This document shows, piece by piece, positions 41,102 to 49,711 of a DNA stretch of 64,000 bases. The DNA lies in contig NZ_CP035503.1 in NCBI RefSeq assembly GCF_006970865.1, positions 943,001-1,007,000 of the forward strand. Direction: 5' to 3'. The notes beneath the pieces are model-generated. The model saw nothing but the letters and a program-made list of their open reading frames with translations. It was not told the DNA's origin and did not search any database. Numbering within the stretch: position 1 is the stretch's first letter; each line of letters begins with the position of its first letter. This DNA comes from Rhodoferax sediminis (GTDB lineage Bacteria > Pseudomonadota > Gammaproteobacteria > Burkholderiales > Burkholderiaceae_C). The position numbers were made by a program, and so were the translations under genes.

Positions 41102-41826
41102 CGATTCTTCGCGTAGCCACCTACAACATCCACAAGGGCGTGCAGGGCATCGGGCCGGCCCGCCGGCTTGAGATTCACAACCTGGGCCACGCCGTCGAGC
41201 AGATCGACGCCGATGTGGTGTGCCTGCAGGAAGTGCGCAAGCTGCACCGGCGCGAGGCAAGGCATTTCAAGCGCTGGCCGGATTTGCCGCAGGCCGAGTT
41301 TCTGGCGCCCGAAGGTTACGAGGCGGTGTACCAGACGAATGCCTTTACACGCTACGGCGAGCACGGCAATGCGCTGCTGTCGCGCTGGCCCGTCATCGAC
41401 CACCAGCATGAAGACATGTCGGATCATCGCTTCGAGCAGCGCGGGCTGTTGCATGTCGAGGTGAATGCCCATGGCCGTACCGTCCACGTGATCGTGGTAC
41501 ACCTCGGCCTGATTCCTGCCAGCCGAACCCGGCAAGTGGCGCAGCTCAAACGCTTTATCGAGCGCGAGGTGCCGGCGCAGGCGCCGCTGCTGGTGGCCGG
41601 AGACTTCAATGACTGGGGCGTGCAGATCAGGCGGGCATTAGGTGCTGTCGATTTGGTTGCATTTGGCGACGGACGCAATGCGACCTATCCGGCCCGCCTG
41701 CCGGTGGTTCAACTCGATCACATTTATTCGCGGGGCCTCAAACCGCTGGGGCTGCAGATTCCGCACGGGCGCGTCTGGTGGCGCATGTCGGATCATTTGC
41801 CGCTGATTGCCGAATTTGAAATTTGA
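41098..41826 (+). CDS. Endonuclease/exonuclease/phosphatase family protein
   Basis: A 242-residue EEP-fold metal-dependent hydrolase. Catalytic residues are visible in RVATYNIHKGVQG (Asn), VVCLQEVRKLH (Glu), VVHLGLIPASRTRQ (His), VAGDFNDWG (Asp/Asn) and MSDHLPLIAEF (Asp-His). The substrate is unknown; homologues beside cardiolipin synthase B (YbhP type) suggest a phospholipid-related role. It overlaps nudB by ATGA and is separated from clsB by a single base. Confidence 0.92.
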   Translation: MTILRVATYNIHKGVQGIGPARRLEIHNLGHAVEQIDADVVCLQEVRKLHRREARHFKRWPDLPQAEFLAPEGYEAVYQTNAFTRYGEHGNALLSRWPVIDHQHEDMSDHRFEQRGLLHVEVNAHGRTVHVIVVHLGLIPASRTRQVAQLKRFIEREVPAQAPLLVAGDFNDWGVQIRRALGAVDLVAFGDGRNATYPARLPVVQLDHIYSRGLKPLGLQIPHGRVWWRMSDHLPLIAEFEI

Positions 41827-41827
41827 C

Positions 41828-43051
41828 ATGTCCCGGCCGGACTTGCTGCAGCGTCGTGAACATCAGATCCAGTTGTTGCAAGGCAGCAAGGAATTTTTCC
41901 CCGCGTTGATCGAGGCCGTGGACCTGGCTCGGGTCGAGGTTCGGCTGGAAACCTACATCTTCGACTTCACCGGCACCAGTGCCGGCGTGGCGCAGGCGCT
42001 GGAGCGCGCGGCGCAGCGCGGCGTGACGGTGCAGCTCGTGGTCGATGGCGTGGGCACCGGCACATTCCCGCCCGAATGGCGCGAGCGCTTCGATCGGGCG
42101 GGCGTGCAGTGGCGGGTTTACGCGCCGCTGGGGCCGCTGGGCTACCTGCTCCCCAGCCGCTGGCGGCGCCTGCACCGCAAGCTGTGTGTGGTCGATGGCC
42201 TGGTGTCGTTTTGCGGCGGCATCAATATCCTGGACGACTTGCACGATCCCAATTACGGTACTTTGATGCTGCCGCGCCTGGACTTTGCCGTGCGCGCGTC
42301 CGGTATGCTGGTTCAGGAGATGCGGGACACCATGGCGCTGTTGTGGTGGCGCCTGCAGGCGGTGCGTGACACCCGCCAGCGCAACTTCCCGGCCGCGCTG
42401 AGCTCGCTGCGCACGGCTGCCGGCTATCTTCACGGCACGCAGGGGAGCGCCAGAAATGGCGCAGACGATGTTCATTTTGCCGAGGCGCTGCTGCTGCTGC
42501 GTGACAACGTGCACCACCGCAGCAAGATCGAGCGCGCCTACCGCAAGGCCATCGGCGAAGCCCGCCAGGAAATCATCATTGCCAACGCCTACTTCGTGCC
42601 GGGGCGCAAGTTGCGCCGGGCGCTCAAGATGGCGGCGCAGCGCGGCGTCAAGGTGCAATTGCTGCTGCAGGGCAAGTACGAATACTTCATGCAGTACCAC
42701 GCGGCCCGCCCGGTGTACGGCGCGCTGCTGGCTGCCGGGGTCGAGATTTACGAGTATTCGGCAAGCTTTCTGCATGCCAAGGTGGCCGTGGTGGATGGGC
42801 ACTGGGTGACGGTGGGCTCCTCCAACCTGGACCCCTTGAGCCTGCTGCTGGCGCGCGAGGCGAACGTCGTGGTGAACGACGCCGGCTTCGCCGCCGACCT
42901 GCGCGCCAGGCTGGTTCGCGCCATGGACAATGGCGGCCAGCGCGTGGATGCGGCGCTGTACGCCAGCAGGCCGTGGCGGCAGCGGTTGCGCGACCGCATC
43001 GCCTTTGGTCTGATGCGCGCGGCGCTGTTTGTGACGGGCTATCGCTACTGA
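41828..43051 (+). CDS. clsB: Cardiolipin synthase B (phospholipase D family)
   Basis: A 407-residue PLD-superfamily enzyme that joins phosphatidyl groups to form cardiolipin. Both HKD motifs are present: HRKLCVVD (H116, K118, D123) and HAKVAVVD (H316, K318, D323), each followed by the usual GG/GSSN-D segment. There is no N-terminal membrane pair, which fits ClsB rather than ClsA. ATG at 41828 is two bases after the previous stop codon; an upstream TTG at 41807 is unlikely. The ybhP-clsB pairing is also seen in E. coli. Confidence 0.92.
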   Translation: MSRPDLLQRREHQIQLLQGSKEFFPALIEAVDLARVEVRLETYIFDFTGTSAGVAQALERAAQRGVTVQLVVDGVGTGTFPPEWRERFDRAGVQWRVYAPLGPLGYLLPSRWRRLHRKLCVVDGLVSFCGGINILDDLHDPNYGTLMLPRLDFAVRASGMLVQEMRDTMALLWWRLQAVRDTRQRNFPAALSSLRTAAGYLHGTQGSARNGADDVHFAEALLLLRDNVHHRSKIERAYRKAIGEARQEIIIANAYFVPGRKLRRALKMAAQRGVKVQLLLQGKYEYFMQYHAARPVYGALLAAGVEIYEYSASFLHAKVAVVDGHWVTVGSSNLDPLSLLLAREANVVVNDAGFAADLRARLVRAMDNGGQRVDAALYASRPWRQRLRDRIAFGLMRAALFVTGYRY

Positions 43052-43055
43052 CGAT

Positions 43056-43110
43056 TTTGCTACTGTATTGATAGCTACCTGTGCATGACCGGTGTGGGTT
43101 CATAGCAAAA
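43056..43110 (+). repeat. Comamonadaceae-type interspersed repeat, copy 5
   Basis: The core TTTGCTACTGTATTGATAGC is followed by TACCTGTGCATGACC, close to copy 4 (ACCTGTGTAGATTC). It fills the clsB-folE gap. Confidence 0.6.
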
Positions 43111-43144
43111 AACATCGGCAATCAATCGCTGTTACCATCACTTC

Positions 43145-43870
43145 ATGTTATTGAAAACCCCCGACACCATGAGCCCAGCCGATCAGGACGAAGGCACCCC
43201 CGTTTCCGTGAAGATACGCGAGCGGCTGCTGGCGGCGCGCCAGCGCTTTCATTCGAACGACAACATCGCCGATTTCATCGAACCGGGCGAGCTCGACAAG
43301 CTGCTCGACGAGGTCGAAGTCAAGATGCAGGGCGTGCTCGACAGCATGGTGATCGACACCCATGGCGATCACAACACCAACAATACCGCGCGGCGCGTGG
43401 CCAAGATGTACCTGCGCGAGGTCTTCAAGGGCCGCTACGTGCACGCGCCCACCATCACCGAGTTTCCGAACGTCGAACACCTCAACGAGTTGATGATCGT
43501 CGGGCCCATCACCGTGCGCAGCGCCTGCTCGCACCACTTCTGCCCGGTGATCGGCAAGCTCTGGATCGGGGTGATGCCCAACGAGCACACCAATGTGATC
43601 GGCTTGTCCAAGTACGCGCGCCTGGCCGAATGGGTCATGGGGCGCCCGCAGATCCAGGAGGAGGCCGTGGTGCAACTGGCCGACCTGATCCAGGAGAAAA
43701 CCCAGCCCGACGGCCTGGCCCTCGTCATGCAGGCCAGCCACTACTGCATGGCCTGGCGCGGCGTGAAGGACATGGACAGCAAGATGATCAACTCGGTCAT
43801 GCGCGGCGTGTTCCTGAAGGACCCGAACCTGCGCCGCGAATTCTTATCCCTGATTCCGCAAAAGGATTGA
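43145..43870 (+). CDS. folE: GTP cyclohydrolase I
   Basis: It makes dihydroneopterin triphosphate from GTP, the first step of folate synthesis. The 241-residue protein has DTHGDHNTNNTARRVAKMYL, the zinc region SACSHHFCPVIGKLWIGVMP and the C-terminal MQASHYCMAWRGVKD, which supplies the third zinc ligand. ATG at 43145 gives a short extra N-terminus; ATG at 43169 is an alternative. The next gene, a BLUF photoreceptor, follows after 4 bases, so the two are cotranscribed. Confidence 0.96.
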   Translation: MLLKTPDTMSPADQDEGTPVSVKIRERLLAARQRFHSNDNIADFIEPGELDKLLDEVEVKMQGVLDSMVIDTHGDHNTNNTARRVAKMYLREVFKGRYVHAPTITEFPNVEHLNELMIVGPITVRSACSHHFCPVIGKLWIGVMPNEHTNVIGLSKYARLAEWVMGRPQIQEEAVVQLADLIQEKTQPDGLALVMQASHYCMAWRGVKDMDSKMINSVMRGVFLKDPNLRREFLSLIPQKD

Positions 43871-43874
43871 TGCC

Positions 43875-44297
43875 ATGCTTGTACGTTTGCTTTATGCCAG
43901 CCGCGCGGTGGACCCGAGCCCCGGTGCCATCGAGTCGATCCTGACGCAGTCGCGCCAGTACAACCCCACCAGCGGCATCACGGGCATCCTGTGCTACGGC
44001 GGCGGTGTCTTTCTGCAGGCCATCGAAGGCGGGCGCATGCAGGTGAACGAGTTGTACGGTCACATCCAGAAGGATCCGCGGCACAAGGACGTGGTGTTGC
44101 TGAACTACGAGGAAATTTCCGAACGGCGCTTCGGCGGCTGGACCATGGGGCAGGTCAACCTGTCCAAGATCAACACGAATATCCTGATGAAGTATTCCGA
44201 GAAGCCCGAGCTCGATCCATATGCGGTGTCGGGCACGGTGTCGCTGGCGTTGCTCGAAGAGCTGATGGCCACCGCCTCGATCTGCGGGCGCGCCTGA
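43875..44297 (+). CDS. BLUF-domain blue-light photoreceptor
   Basis: A 140-residue single-domain BLUF protein binding FAD and sensing blue light. The key residues are at expected places: Tyr7 (VRLLYASRA), Asn30 (QYNPTSGITG), Gln48 (GVFLQAIEGG), and Trp89/Met91 (GGWTMGQ). After about residue 100 a short C-terminal helical cap follows with no output domain, so it must act through a partner. It is 4 bases after folE, in the same transcript; the reason for this linkage is not known to me. Confidence 0.93.
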   Translation: MLVRLLYASRAVDPSPGAIESILTQSRQYNPTSGITGILCYGGGVFLQAIEGGRMQVNELYGHIQKDPRHKDVVLLNYEEISERRFGGWTMGQVNLSKINTNILMKYSEKPELDPYAVSGTVSLALLEELMATASICGRA

Positions 44298-44349
44298 GCC
44301 GCAGGTTGTCCCGGGCTGGCGTTCGGCCCCACGCGCTGCCCCCGCGGTC

Positions 44350-45177
44350 ATGCCTGACTTTCATCTGATCGGCTGCGACTTCACGAGCCGCCCGACCCGT
44401 CGAAAACCCATCGTTTTAGCCCTGGGGTCCTTATCGGGCGGACGCATTGTGCTATCAAAACTGGAGCGACTCGACTCGCTCGATGCGTTTGGCCTGTGGT
44501 TGTGCCAGCCCCATGCCTGGATTGGCGCGTTTGATTTCCCGTTTGGCTTGCCGCGTGCGCTGGTCGAACAGCTCGGCTGGCCGACGCAATGGGACGCCTG
44601 CATGCGTCACTACGCCAGTCTGAGCCGCGAAGCCATCCGCGCCACCTTCGCCGCCTTTTGCGATGCGCGGCCCGCGGGCGCCAAATTCGCGCACCGCAAG
44701 ACAGATGGGCCGGCCGGTTCGAGTCCGTCCATGAAGTGGGTCAATCCGCCCGTGGCCTTCATGCTGCATGCGGGCGTGCCCCGCCTGCTGGGTGCCGGCG
44801 CGCACCTGCCCGGGCTGCACGAGGGCGACGTGGCGCGCGTGGCGCTGGAGGGCTATCCCGGCCTGCTCGCGCGTGAAGTTCTGGGCCGGCGCAGCTACAA
44901 GAGCGACACGGCGGCCAAACAGACGCCCGATCGGCTGATTGCGCGCAAGGACCTGATCACGGCGCTGGAGCACGGCCAGACCCGTCTGGGCCTGCGGCTC
45001 AAGCTGACTCATGCCCAGCGCGACGCCTTGGCCGATGACGCCAGCGGCGACTCGCTGGACGCCACGCTGTGTCTGCTGCAGGCCGCCTGGGCGCAGGTCC
45101 GGCATGAGCAGGGGGCGCCGCGTTACGGACTTCCCGTGGACCTCGACCCGCTCGAAGGCTGGATCGTGAGCGCCTGA
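44350..45177 (+). CDS. DUF429 domain-containing protein
   Basis: A 275-residue protein of the DUF429 family, which has a predicted RNase H-like nuclease fold. It begins with a strand carrying LIGCDFTSRP, with an acidic residue as expected for a metal site, followed by AWIGAFDFPFGLPRALVEQL. The C-terminus has DSLDATLCLLQAAWAQV with the conserved D-x-x-D-A pattern. The core of the scattered repeat (GTGCTATCAAAACTGGAGCG, 44449-44468) encodes VLSKLER. Its last 55 bases overlap the convergent SulP gene. Confidence 0.85.
   Translation: MPDFHLIGCDFTSRPTRRKPIVLALGSLSGGRIVLSKLERLDSLDAFGLWLCQPHAWIGAFDFPFGLPRALVEQLGWPTQWDACMRHYASLSREAIRATFAAFCDARPAGAKFAHRKTDGPAGSSPSMKWVNPPVAFMLHAGVPRLLGAGAHLPGLHEGDVARVALEGYPGLLAREVLGRRSYKSDTAAKQTPDRLIARKDLITALEHGQTRLGLRLKLTHAQRDALADDASGDSLDATLCLLQAAWAQVRHEQGAPRYGLPVDLDPLEGWIVSA
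44449..44470 (+). repeat. Interspersed repeat core inside the DUF429 gene
   Basis: GTGCTATCAAAACTGGAGCG matches the repeat core and is read in frame as VLSKLER near the N-terminus. Confidence 0.4.
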
Positions 45178-46841
45178 ACCGGGTTGGGCTGGCTCATCGC
45201 CAGCAGCAACTCGGCATCGGTCCGGTACAGCTTCAACCAGGGCCCTTCCTGAATTTCACCGGCCTGGCGCAGCACGGTCTCGACCGGTAGCTTGAGGCTG
45301 CTGATGTGAAGTGTGATGCCCTGGCCGGCCAGCATGTGGCGTACCTGGCGGAAGCGCTCTACCCCGGTGGCGTCAATGCGGTTGATGGGGTGCGCGAGCA
45401 GGCACACATGCTGGACCTCGTACGAGGCGGCCAGGTGCTCGACAATGGCGCGCTCGAATTCACTGGCCGACGCAAAGTCGAGCTCGGCGTCCATGCGCAG
45501 CGCATACACGTGCGGCGCCAGCGGCGGCAGTTTCCAGAGATGACGATCGCGCAAGCTGCCGTCCGGGTGCAGGCCGACTTCGATGATGCGCGGGTGCAGC
45601 CGCTGGTACAAGAAATGGCTCAGGCTCACGAGCAGCCCGGCAATCACCCCCCAGTACAGATTGGGCGCACTCAGCACCGTGATGGCAAAGGTGATGGCGG
45701 CGGTCAGGGCCTCGACGCGCGACACCCGCCACACCCGCGTAAAAGACGCCGGCTTGAGCAGGCCGTAGATGGCGGCCACCACCACGGCGGCCAATACCGA
45801 TTGCGGCACCTGATGCAGCACTGGTGTCAGGAACAGCAGAGCCAGCAGCACCACGATCACCGACACGATGGTGGCCCAGCCGGTCCTGGCCCCGGCGTAG
45901 AGGTTCAGGGCCGAGCGCGAAAACGAGGAACTGGTGGGGAACGCCCCGCACAGTCCCGAGGCGAGCTTGGCCAGGCCCTGGCCGATCAGATCCTGGTTCT
46001 GGTTCCAGCGGTGGCCTTCGCGCTGGCTTTCCACCTTGGCGCTGGACGCGGTTTCCAGAAAACTCACCAGTGTGATCACCAGCACCGGAACCACAAGCTG
46101 GCCCAGGGCCGGCCAAGGCAGCAGCGATGGAATGTAGAGCGATGGCAGGCCCGAAGCCAGCGTGCCCACCACCCGGCCGCCGCCCGCTTCAAAGCCCGTG
46201 GCGGCGCTCAGCGCCGATGCGGCCAGCACCACCAGGACCACGGCCGGAAAACGCGGCACAAAGCGTTTGGCCAGTACCAGTGCAGCCAGACTGCCCAGGC
46301 CGAAAACCGCGGCCATTGCATGCAGGCCGGGTTGTGTGAATAGATGGCTCCAGCTACTTCTGAAGCCGAGCAGCGCCGGAATTTGTGAGGCCAAAATCAG
46401 CACCGCTGCGGCCTGGGTGAATCCCATGAGTACGGGCGAACTCACCACATTGAGCAGCCAGCCAAAGCGCACGCAGCCCAGCACCACCTGCAGCAGCCCT
46501 GACAGCAACGCCAGCCAGACGGCCAGGTTGATCCACTCGGCACTTCCAGGCATGGCCAAGCCCGTCAGCGAAGAAGCCACCAGCAGGCAGGTGAGCGCCG
46601 TGGGCCCGACCGACAACCGGGTGGACGAACTCCACAGCACGGCCACGAGCGCGGGCAGCATGGACGCGTAAATGCCGGTCACCAGTGGCATCCCCGCCAG
46701 TGCGGCATAGGCGACGCCTTGCGGGATCACCATCAGGCCGACGGTAACGCCGGCCCCGAGTTCGCTGCTCAGCGTATGGCGGTCGGGCCGGGGCCAGCCA
46801 AGGAAGGGAAACCAGCGGTGCAGGGGCGTGATGTTGACCAT
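45123..46841 (-). CDS. SulP-family anion transporter with STAS domain
   Basis: A 572-residue SulP/SLC26 transporter with about 12-14 membrane helices. The consensus region is AGVTVGLMVIPQGVAYAALA, GIYASMLPALVAVLWSSSTR and LSVGPTALTCLL. The C-terminal STAS domain spans about 430-545 (YALRMDAELDFASASEFERA). Family members carry sulfate, bicarbonate or dicarboxylates. It is the third gene of the Bug-sulfatase-SulP unit, 42 bases after the sulfatase, which supports sulfate as substrate. Its 3' end overlaps the convergent DUF429 gene by 55 bases. Confidence 0.92.
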   Translation of the reverse strand: MVNITPLHRWFPFLGWPRPDRHTLSSELGAGVTVGLMVIPQGVAYAALAGMPLVTGIYASMLPALVAVLWSSSTRLSVGPTALTCLLVASSLTGLAMPGSAEWINLAVWLALLSGLLQVVLGCVRFGWLLNVVSSPVLMGFTQAAAVLILASQIPALLGFRSSWSHLFTQPGLHAMAAVFGLGSLAALVLAKRFVPRFPAVVLVVLAASALSAATGFEAGGGRVVGTLASGLPSLYIPSLLPWPALGQLVVPVLVITLVSFLETASSAKVESQREGHRWNQNQDLIGQGLAKLASGLCGAFPTSSSFSRSALNLYAGARTGWATIVSVIVVLLALLFLTPVLHQVPQSVLAAVVVAAIYGLLKPASFTRVWRVSRVEALTAAITFAITVLSAPNLYWGVIAGLLVSLSHFLYQRLHPRIIEVGLHPDGSLRDRHLWKLPPLAPHVYALRMDAELDFASASEFERAIVEHLAASYEVQHVCLLAHPINRIDATGVERFRQVRHMLAGQGITLHISSLKLPVETVLRQAGEIQEGPWLKLYRTDAELLLAMSQPNPVQALTIQPSSGSRSTGSP

Positions 46842-46883
46842 GTGCCGCCGATACTAACGTGGCCATTGCCCGGAGCACGAGCG

Positions 46884-48200
46884 TCAGCGCTGCGGCATGT
46901 CCTTGTAGGAATAACCCAGGCTGACGGTGGCGTCCGCGGGAATCGGCGGCATGCTTGCCTCCCAGGCCTGCCAGGCCGCGCGCATGGCGTCCAGGCGCGC
47001 CGGCTCCAGCCTGGCGCAGTTGGCGCGTTCGCGCTCGTCGGCCGGAATGTTGAACAGGTAGTCGTTGCCGTCCACCGACAGGTATTTCCAGTCGCCATCG
47101 CGCAACGCGCGCTGGCCGCGGTGGTTCATGCGCCAATGCAGCGGGCGATGAAAGCTGTGACTGGCATCGCGCAGTACCGGCAGCAGCGACACACCATCGA
47201 GCGGGTAGTCGGGGTGCGCGCGGGCGCCGGCCGCATCGAGCATGGTGGCCGACCAGTCCATGGTCATGCAGTGCTGCACGCTCTCGCTGCCCGGCTTGAT
47301 CGTGGCCGGCCAGTGCGCGATCCACGGCACGCGAATGCCGCCTTCGGTCAGGTCCATCTTGCCGCCGACCAGCGGCCAGTTGTCGGAGAAGCGTTCGCCG
47401 CCGTTGTCGCTGGTGAAGACCACCAGCGTGTTGTCGGCCACGCCGTGCTTTTGCAGCGCCGCCATGAGCCAGCCGATGCCCTCGTCCATGTGGTGGATCA
47501 TGCGGCGGTAGATGTGGATGTTGCCGCCGGCCAGATCGAACAGGTTGTCCTTGATGGCGGGCGCCTTGGCCGCGTCGTCACGCGTCTCCCACGGCCAGTG
47601 CGGCGCGGTGTAGTGCAGGCTGAGGAAGAAAGGCGCCGGTTGCTGCGCCATCCGCTCCACGTAATCGACCGCGCGGCGTGAGAGCAGGTCGGTCAGGTAG
47701 CCCTCGTGGTGCTGCTCTTCTTCGCCGAAACAGAGATCGTGATTCCCACTCGAATCGCAGTGGGTGAAGTAGTCGACGCCGCCCGAGGTCGGGCCGAAGA
47801 ACTCTTCGTAGCCGGAGCGCAGCGGGCCGAAGTTCGGCAGGTAGCCCAGATGCCATTTGCCGATGAGGGCCGTTCGGTAGCCGGCGCCGCGCAGCAGCGA
47901 GGGCAAGGTCGGATGCTCGGGAGGCAGGCCCAGCGTGGCACTGCCGCGGCTCTTGCTGTTGATCGGCTCCTCGGCCGCGCCGCGCAGGCGGTACTGGTAG
48001 CGCGCCGTCATCAGTGCGAAGCGCGTGGGCGAGCACACGGGCGAGTTCGCGTAGCCCTGGGTGAACTTGAGGCCTTTTGCGGCGAGGCCGTCGAGCACGG
48101 GCGAGACGGGGCCGAACACGGCGTCCCGCCCGCCATAGCAGCCCAGGTCGGCATAGCCGAGATCGTCTGCGACGATGAAGATGATGTTGGGTTGTTTCAT
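46884..48200 (-). CDS. Sulfatase (arylsulfatase family, Cys-type)
   Basis: A 438-residue sulfatase of the alkaline-phosphatase superfamily. Metal-binding aspartates are in FIVADDLGYADLGCYGG (D12, D13). The catalytic cysteine C56 is in NSPVCSPTRFALMTAR, the C-x-P-x-R motif that must be turned into formylglycine. IGKWHLGYLPNFGPL supplies the conserved Lys and His, and VVFTSDNGGERFSDN the second metal Asp/Asn pair. No signal peptide is seen, so it is probably cytoplasmic. It overlaps the upstream Bug gene by ATGA. The substrate is unknown. Confidence 0.93.
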   Translation of the reverse strand: MKQPNIIFIVADDLGYADLGCYGGRDAVFGPVSPVLDGLAAKGLKFTQGYANSPVCSPTRFALMTARYQYRLRGAAEEPINSKSRGSATLGLPPEHPTLPSLLRGAGYRTALIGKWHLGYLPNFGPLRSGYEEFFGPTSGGVDYFTHCDSSGNHDLCFGEEEQHHEGYLTDLLSRRAVDYVERMAQQPAPFFLSLHYTAPHWPWETRDDAAKAPAIKDNLFDLAGGNIHIYRRMIHHMDEGIGWLMAALQKHGVADNTLVVFTSDNGGERFSDNWPLVGGKMDLTEGGIRVPWIAHWPATIKPGSESVQHCMTMDWSATMLDAAGARAHPDYPLDGVSLLPVLRDASHSFHRPLHWRMNHRGQRALRDGDWKYLSVDGNDYLFNIPADERERANCARLEPARLDAMRAAWQAWEASMPPIPADATVSLGYSYKDMPQR

Positions 48201-49198
48201 TCGACTTTCATCCCGGTGGTGCGGATGATCTGGGCGTAGTGCGCGGAGACGTCTGCCAGGCGCTTGGCCGCCGCCGCGCCCGTGGCACCGTCGGGCTGGA
48301 GGTCCAGCGTGTTCAGGCGCGCCTGCATGTCGGGGCGCGCGAATGCATCGGTGAAGGCCCGCTGCAGGATTTGCACCACGGGCTCGGGGGTGGCTGCGGG
48401 AACCATGGCGACATACAGCACCTCTTGCCCCAATTCCTTGAATCCCGCCTCGGCGACGGTCGGTATATTGGGCGCCAGCCTGGAGCGCTGCTGGCTGGTG
48501 ACGGCCAGCGCGGTGACTTTGCCGGCCTTGACGTAAGGCAACATGCCAGGTGTGGCCAACACGCCGCCGTCCACCTCTCCCGAGAGCACGGCGGTGACGG
48601 CGGGCGTATTACCTTTGTAGGGAATGTGATTGAGCCTGGCCTTGGTCACCTCGGTGAACAGTTGTACCGCCAGATGTCCCGGGCTGCCGCTGCCCGCCGA
48701 ACCGAAGTTCAGCGTTTTGGCCTTGGCCTGGGCCACGAGATCATTCATCGATTTGATGCCGGTCGACGGGTTGACGCCTACCAGCAGGCCGGAGGAGGCC
48801 ATGATCATCAGTGGCTTCAGATCGCCGGGCTTGAAGGGCATGTTCTTGTAGATGTGCGGATTGACCGTGAACGTGGTGTCGATGCCGAACATCACGGTGT
48901 AGCCATCCGGCCGGCTCTTGGCCACATAGTCGGCGCCCAGATTGCCGCCGGCCCCGGGTTTGTTTTCAACCACAAACGATTGCTTCAGGCTGGTTTGCAG
49001 GATGCTGGCCACCGAGCGCGCCAGAATATCCGCCGGGCCCCCGGGCGGGAAAGCGTTGACGAACGTCACCGGTTTGGCGGCGGGATACGTGCCTTGCGCA
49101 AGAGCGGGGGTGGCGCTCAGGCCCAGTGTGAAGATCAGAGCCATGCCGCCGAGGGCGGCAAGCGGTTGGCGACGGGTCAGTTGGCGGTGGATGGACAT
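48197..49198 (-). CDS. Bug-family tripartite tricarboxylate transporter binding protein
   Basis: A 333-residue periplasmic solute receptor of the TctC/Bug family, greatly expanded in Burkholderiales. A signal peptide (ALGGMALIFTLGLSATPALA) precedes the mature start TYPAAKPVTFVNAFPPGGPA. The conserved GGPADILARSVASILQ, VENKPGAGGNLGADYVAKSR, GSAGSGSPGHLAVQLF and YKGNTPAVTAVLSGEVDGG stretches are present. No TctA/TctB genes are nearby, as is common for these orphans. Translational coupling to the sulfatase (ATGA) suggests it binds a sulfate ester or its parent acid; that is inference. Confidence 0.94.
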   Translation of the reverse strand: MSIHRQLTRRQPLAALGGMALIFTLGLSATPALAQGTYPAAKPVTFVNAFPPGGPADILARSVASILQTSLKQSFVVENKPGAGGNLGADYVAKSRPDGYTVMFGIDTTFTVNPHIYKNMPFKPGDLKPLMIMASSGLLVGVNPSTGIKSMNDLVAQAKAKTLNFGSAGSGSPGHLAVQLFTEVTKARLNHIPYKGNTPAVTAVLSGEVDGGVLATPGMLPYVKAGKVTALAVTSQQRSRLAPNIPTVAEAGFKELGQEVLYVAMVPAATPEPVVQILQRAFTDAFARPDMQARLNTLDLQPDGATGAAAAKRLADVSAHYAQIIRTTGMKVE

Positions 49199-49226
49199 GG
49201 AGGAAACCCTTCTCGGGAGAGATTGT

Positions 49227-49269
49227 AAAAAAGCCGGCTGCGGGACATTGTCCCGCAGCCGGCTTTTTT
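49227..49269. terminator. Strong bidirectional terminator
   Basis: A perfect 20-bp stem (AAAAAAGCCGGCTGCGGGAC and its complement) with a 3-base ATT loop carries A and T runs on both sides. It lies 25 bases after the BON gene stop and only 28 bases before the Bug gene ATG. Confidence 0.93.
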
Positions 49270-49294
49270 TACTGGCAGCGCCAGAATGACTGCG

Positions 49295-49609
49295 TCAAGG
49301 CCGCACGACGATACTGTCGTGTACGCCCTTCACACCGTTGACGCCGCGCGCGATGCTCACGGCCCGGTCTTTTTCGGCGCTCGATTTGGCAAAGCCAGAG
49401 AGCTGAACGGTGCCATTCAATGTCTCGACACTGATGGCGGTGGCGTCCACGGTTTTATCTCCGACGAATTTGGCCTTCACCTGTGTGGTGATGGTTGCAT
49501 CATCCACATACGACCCTACGGTTTCCTGGCCGCGCGAGACAGCGCAGCCCATGGTGACGGCCGTGATCCCGGTCAGGGCGGCAAATGCAAGTGCGCGAGC
49601 GTATTTCAT
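49295..49609 (-). CDS. BON-domain lipoprotein/periplasmic protein
   Basis: A 104-residue exported protein with one BON domain (phospholipid-binding, OsmY-like). The signal MKYARALAFAALTGITAVTM is followed by Cys in TMGCAVS, which could be a lipobox. The domain runs ATITTQVKAKFVGDKTVDAT, ISVETLNGTVQLSGFAKS, AVSIARGVNGVKGVHDSIVV. Start at 49609 was chosen for the signal peptide. It is the last gene on this strand of the stress cluster and ends at a strong terminator. Confidence 0.92.
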   Translation of the reverse strand: MKYARALAFAALTGITAVTMGCAVSRGQETVGSYVDDATITTQVKAKFVGDKTVDATAISVETLNGTVQLSGFAKSSAEKDRAVSIARGVNGVKGVHDSIVVRP

Positions 49610-49711
49610 GATGATTCCTTCAAGTGGATAGTTGTGATTTGGTGCTGTCGTTGAAAAGCTCGCCAATTTGCGGCACCACGCCAACCAGCTTGCACAATAA
49701 AGATGGAAGGA

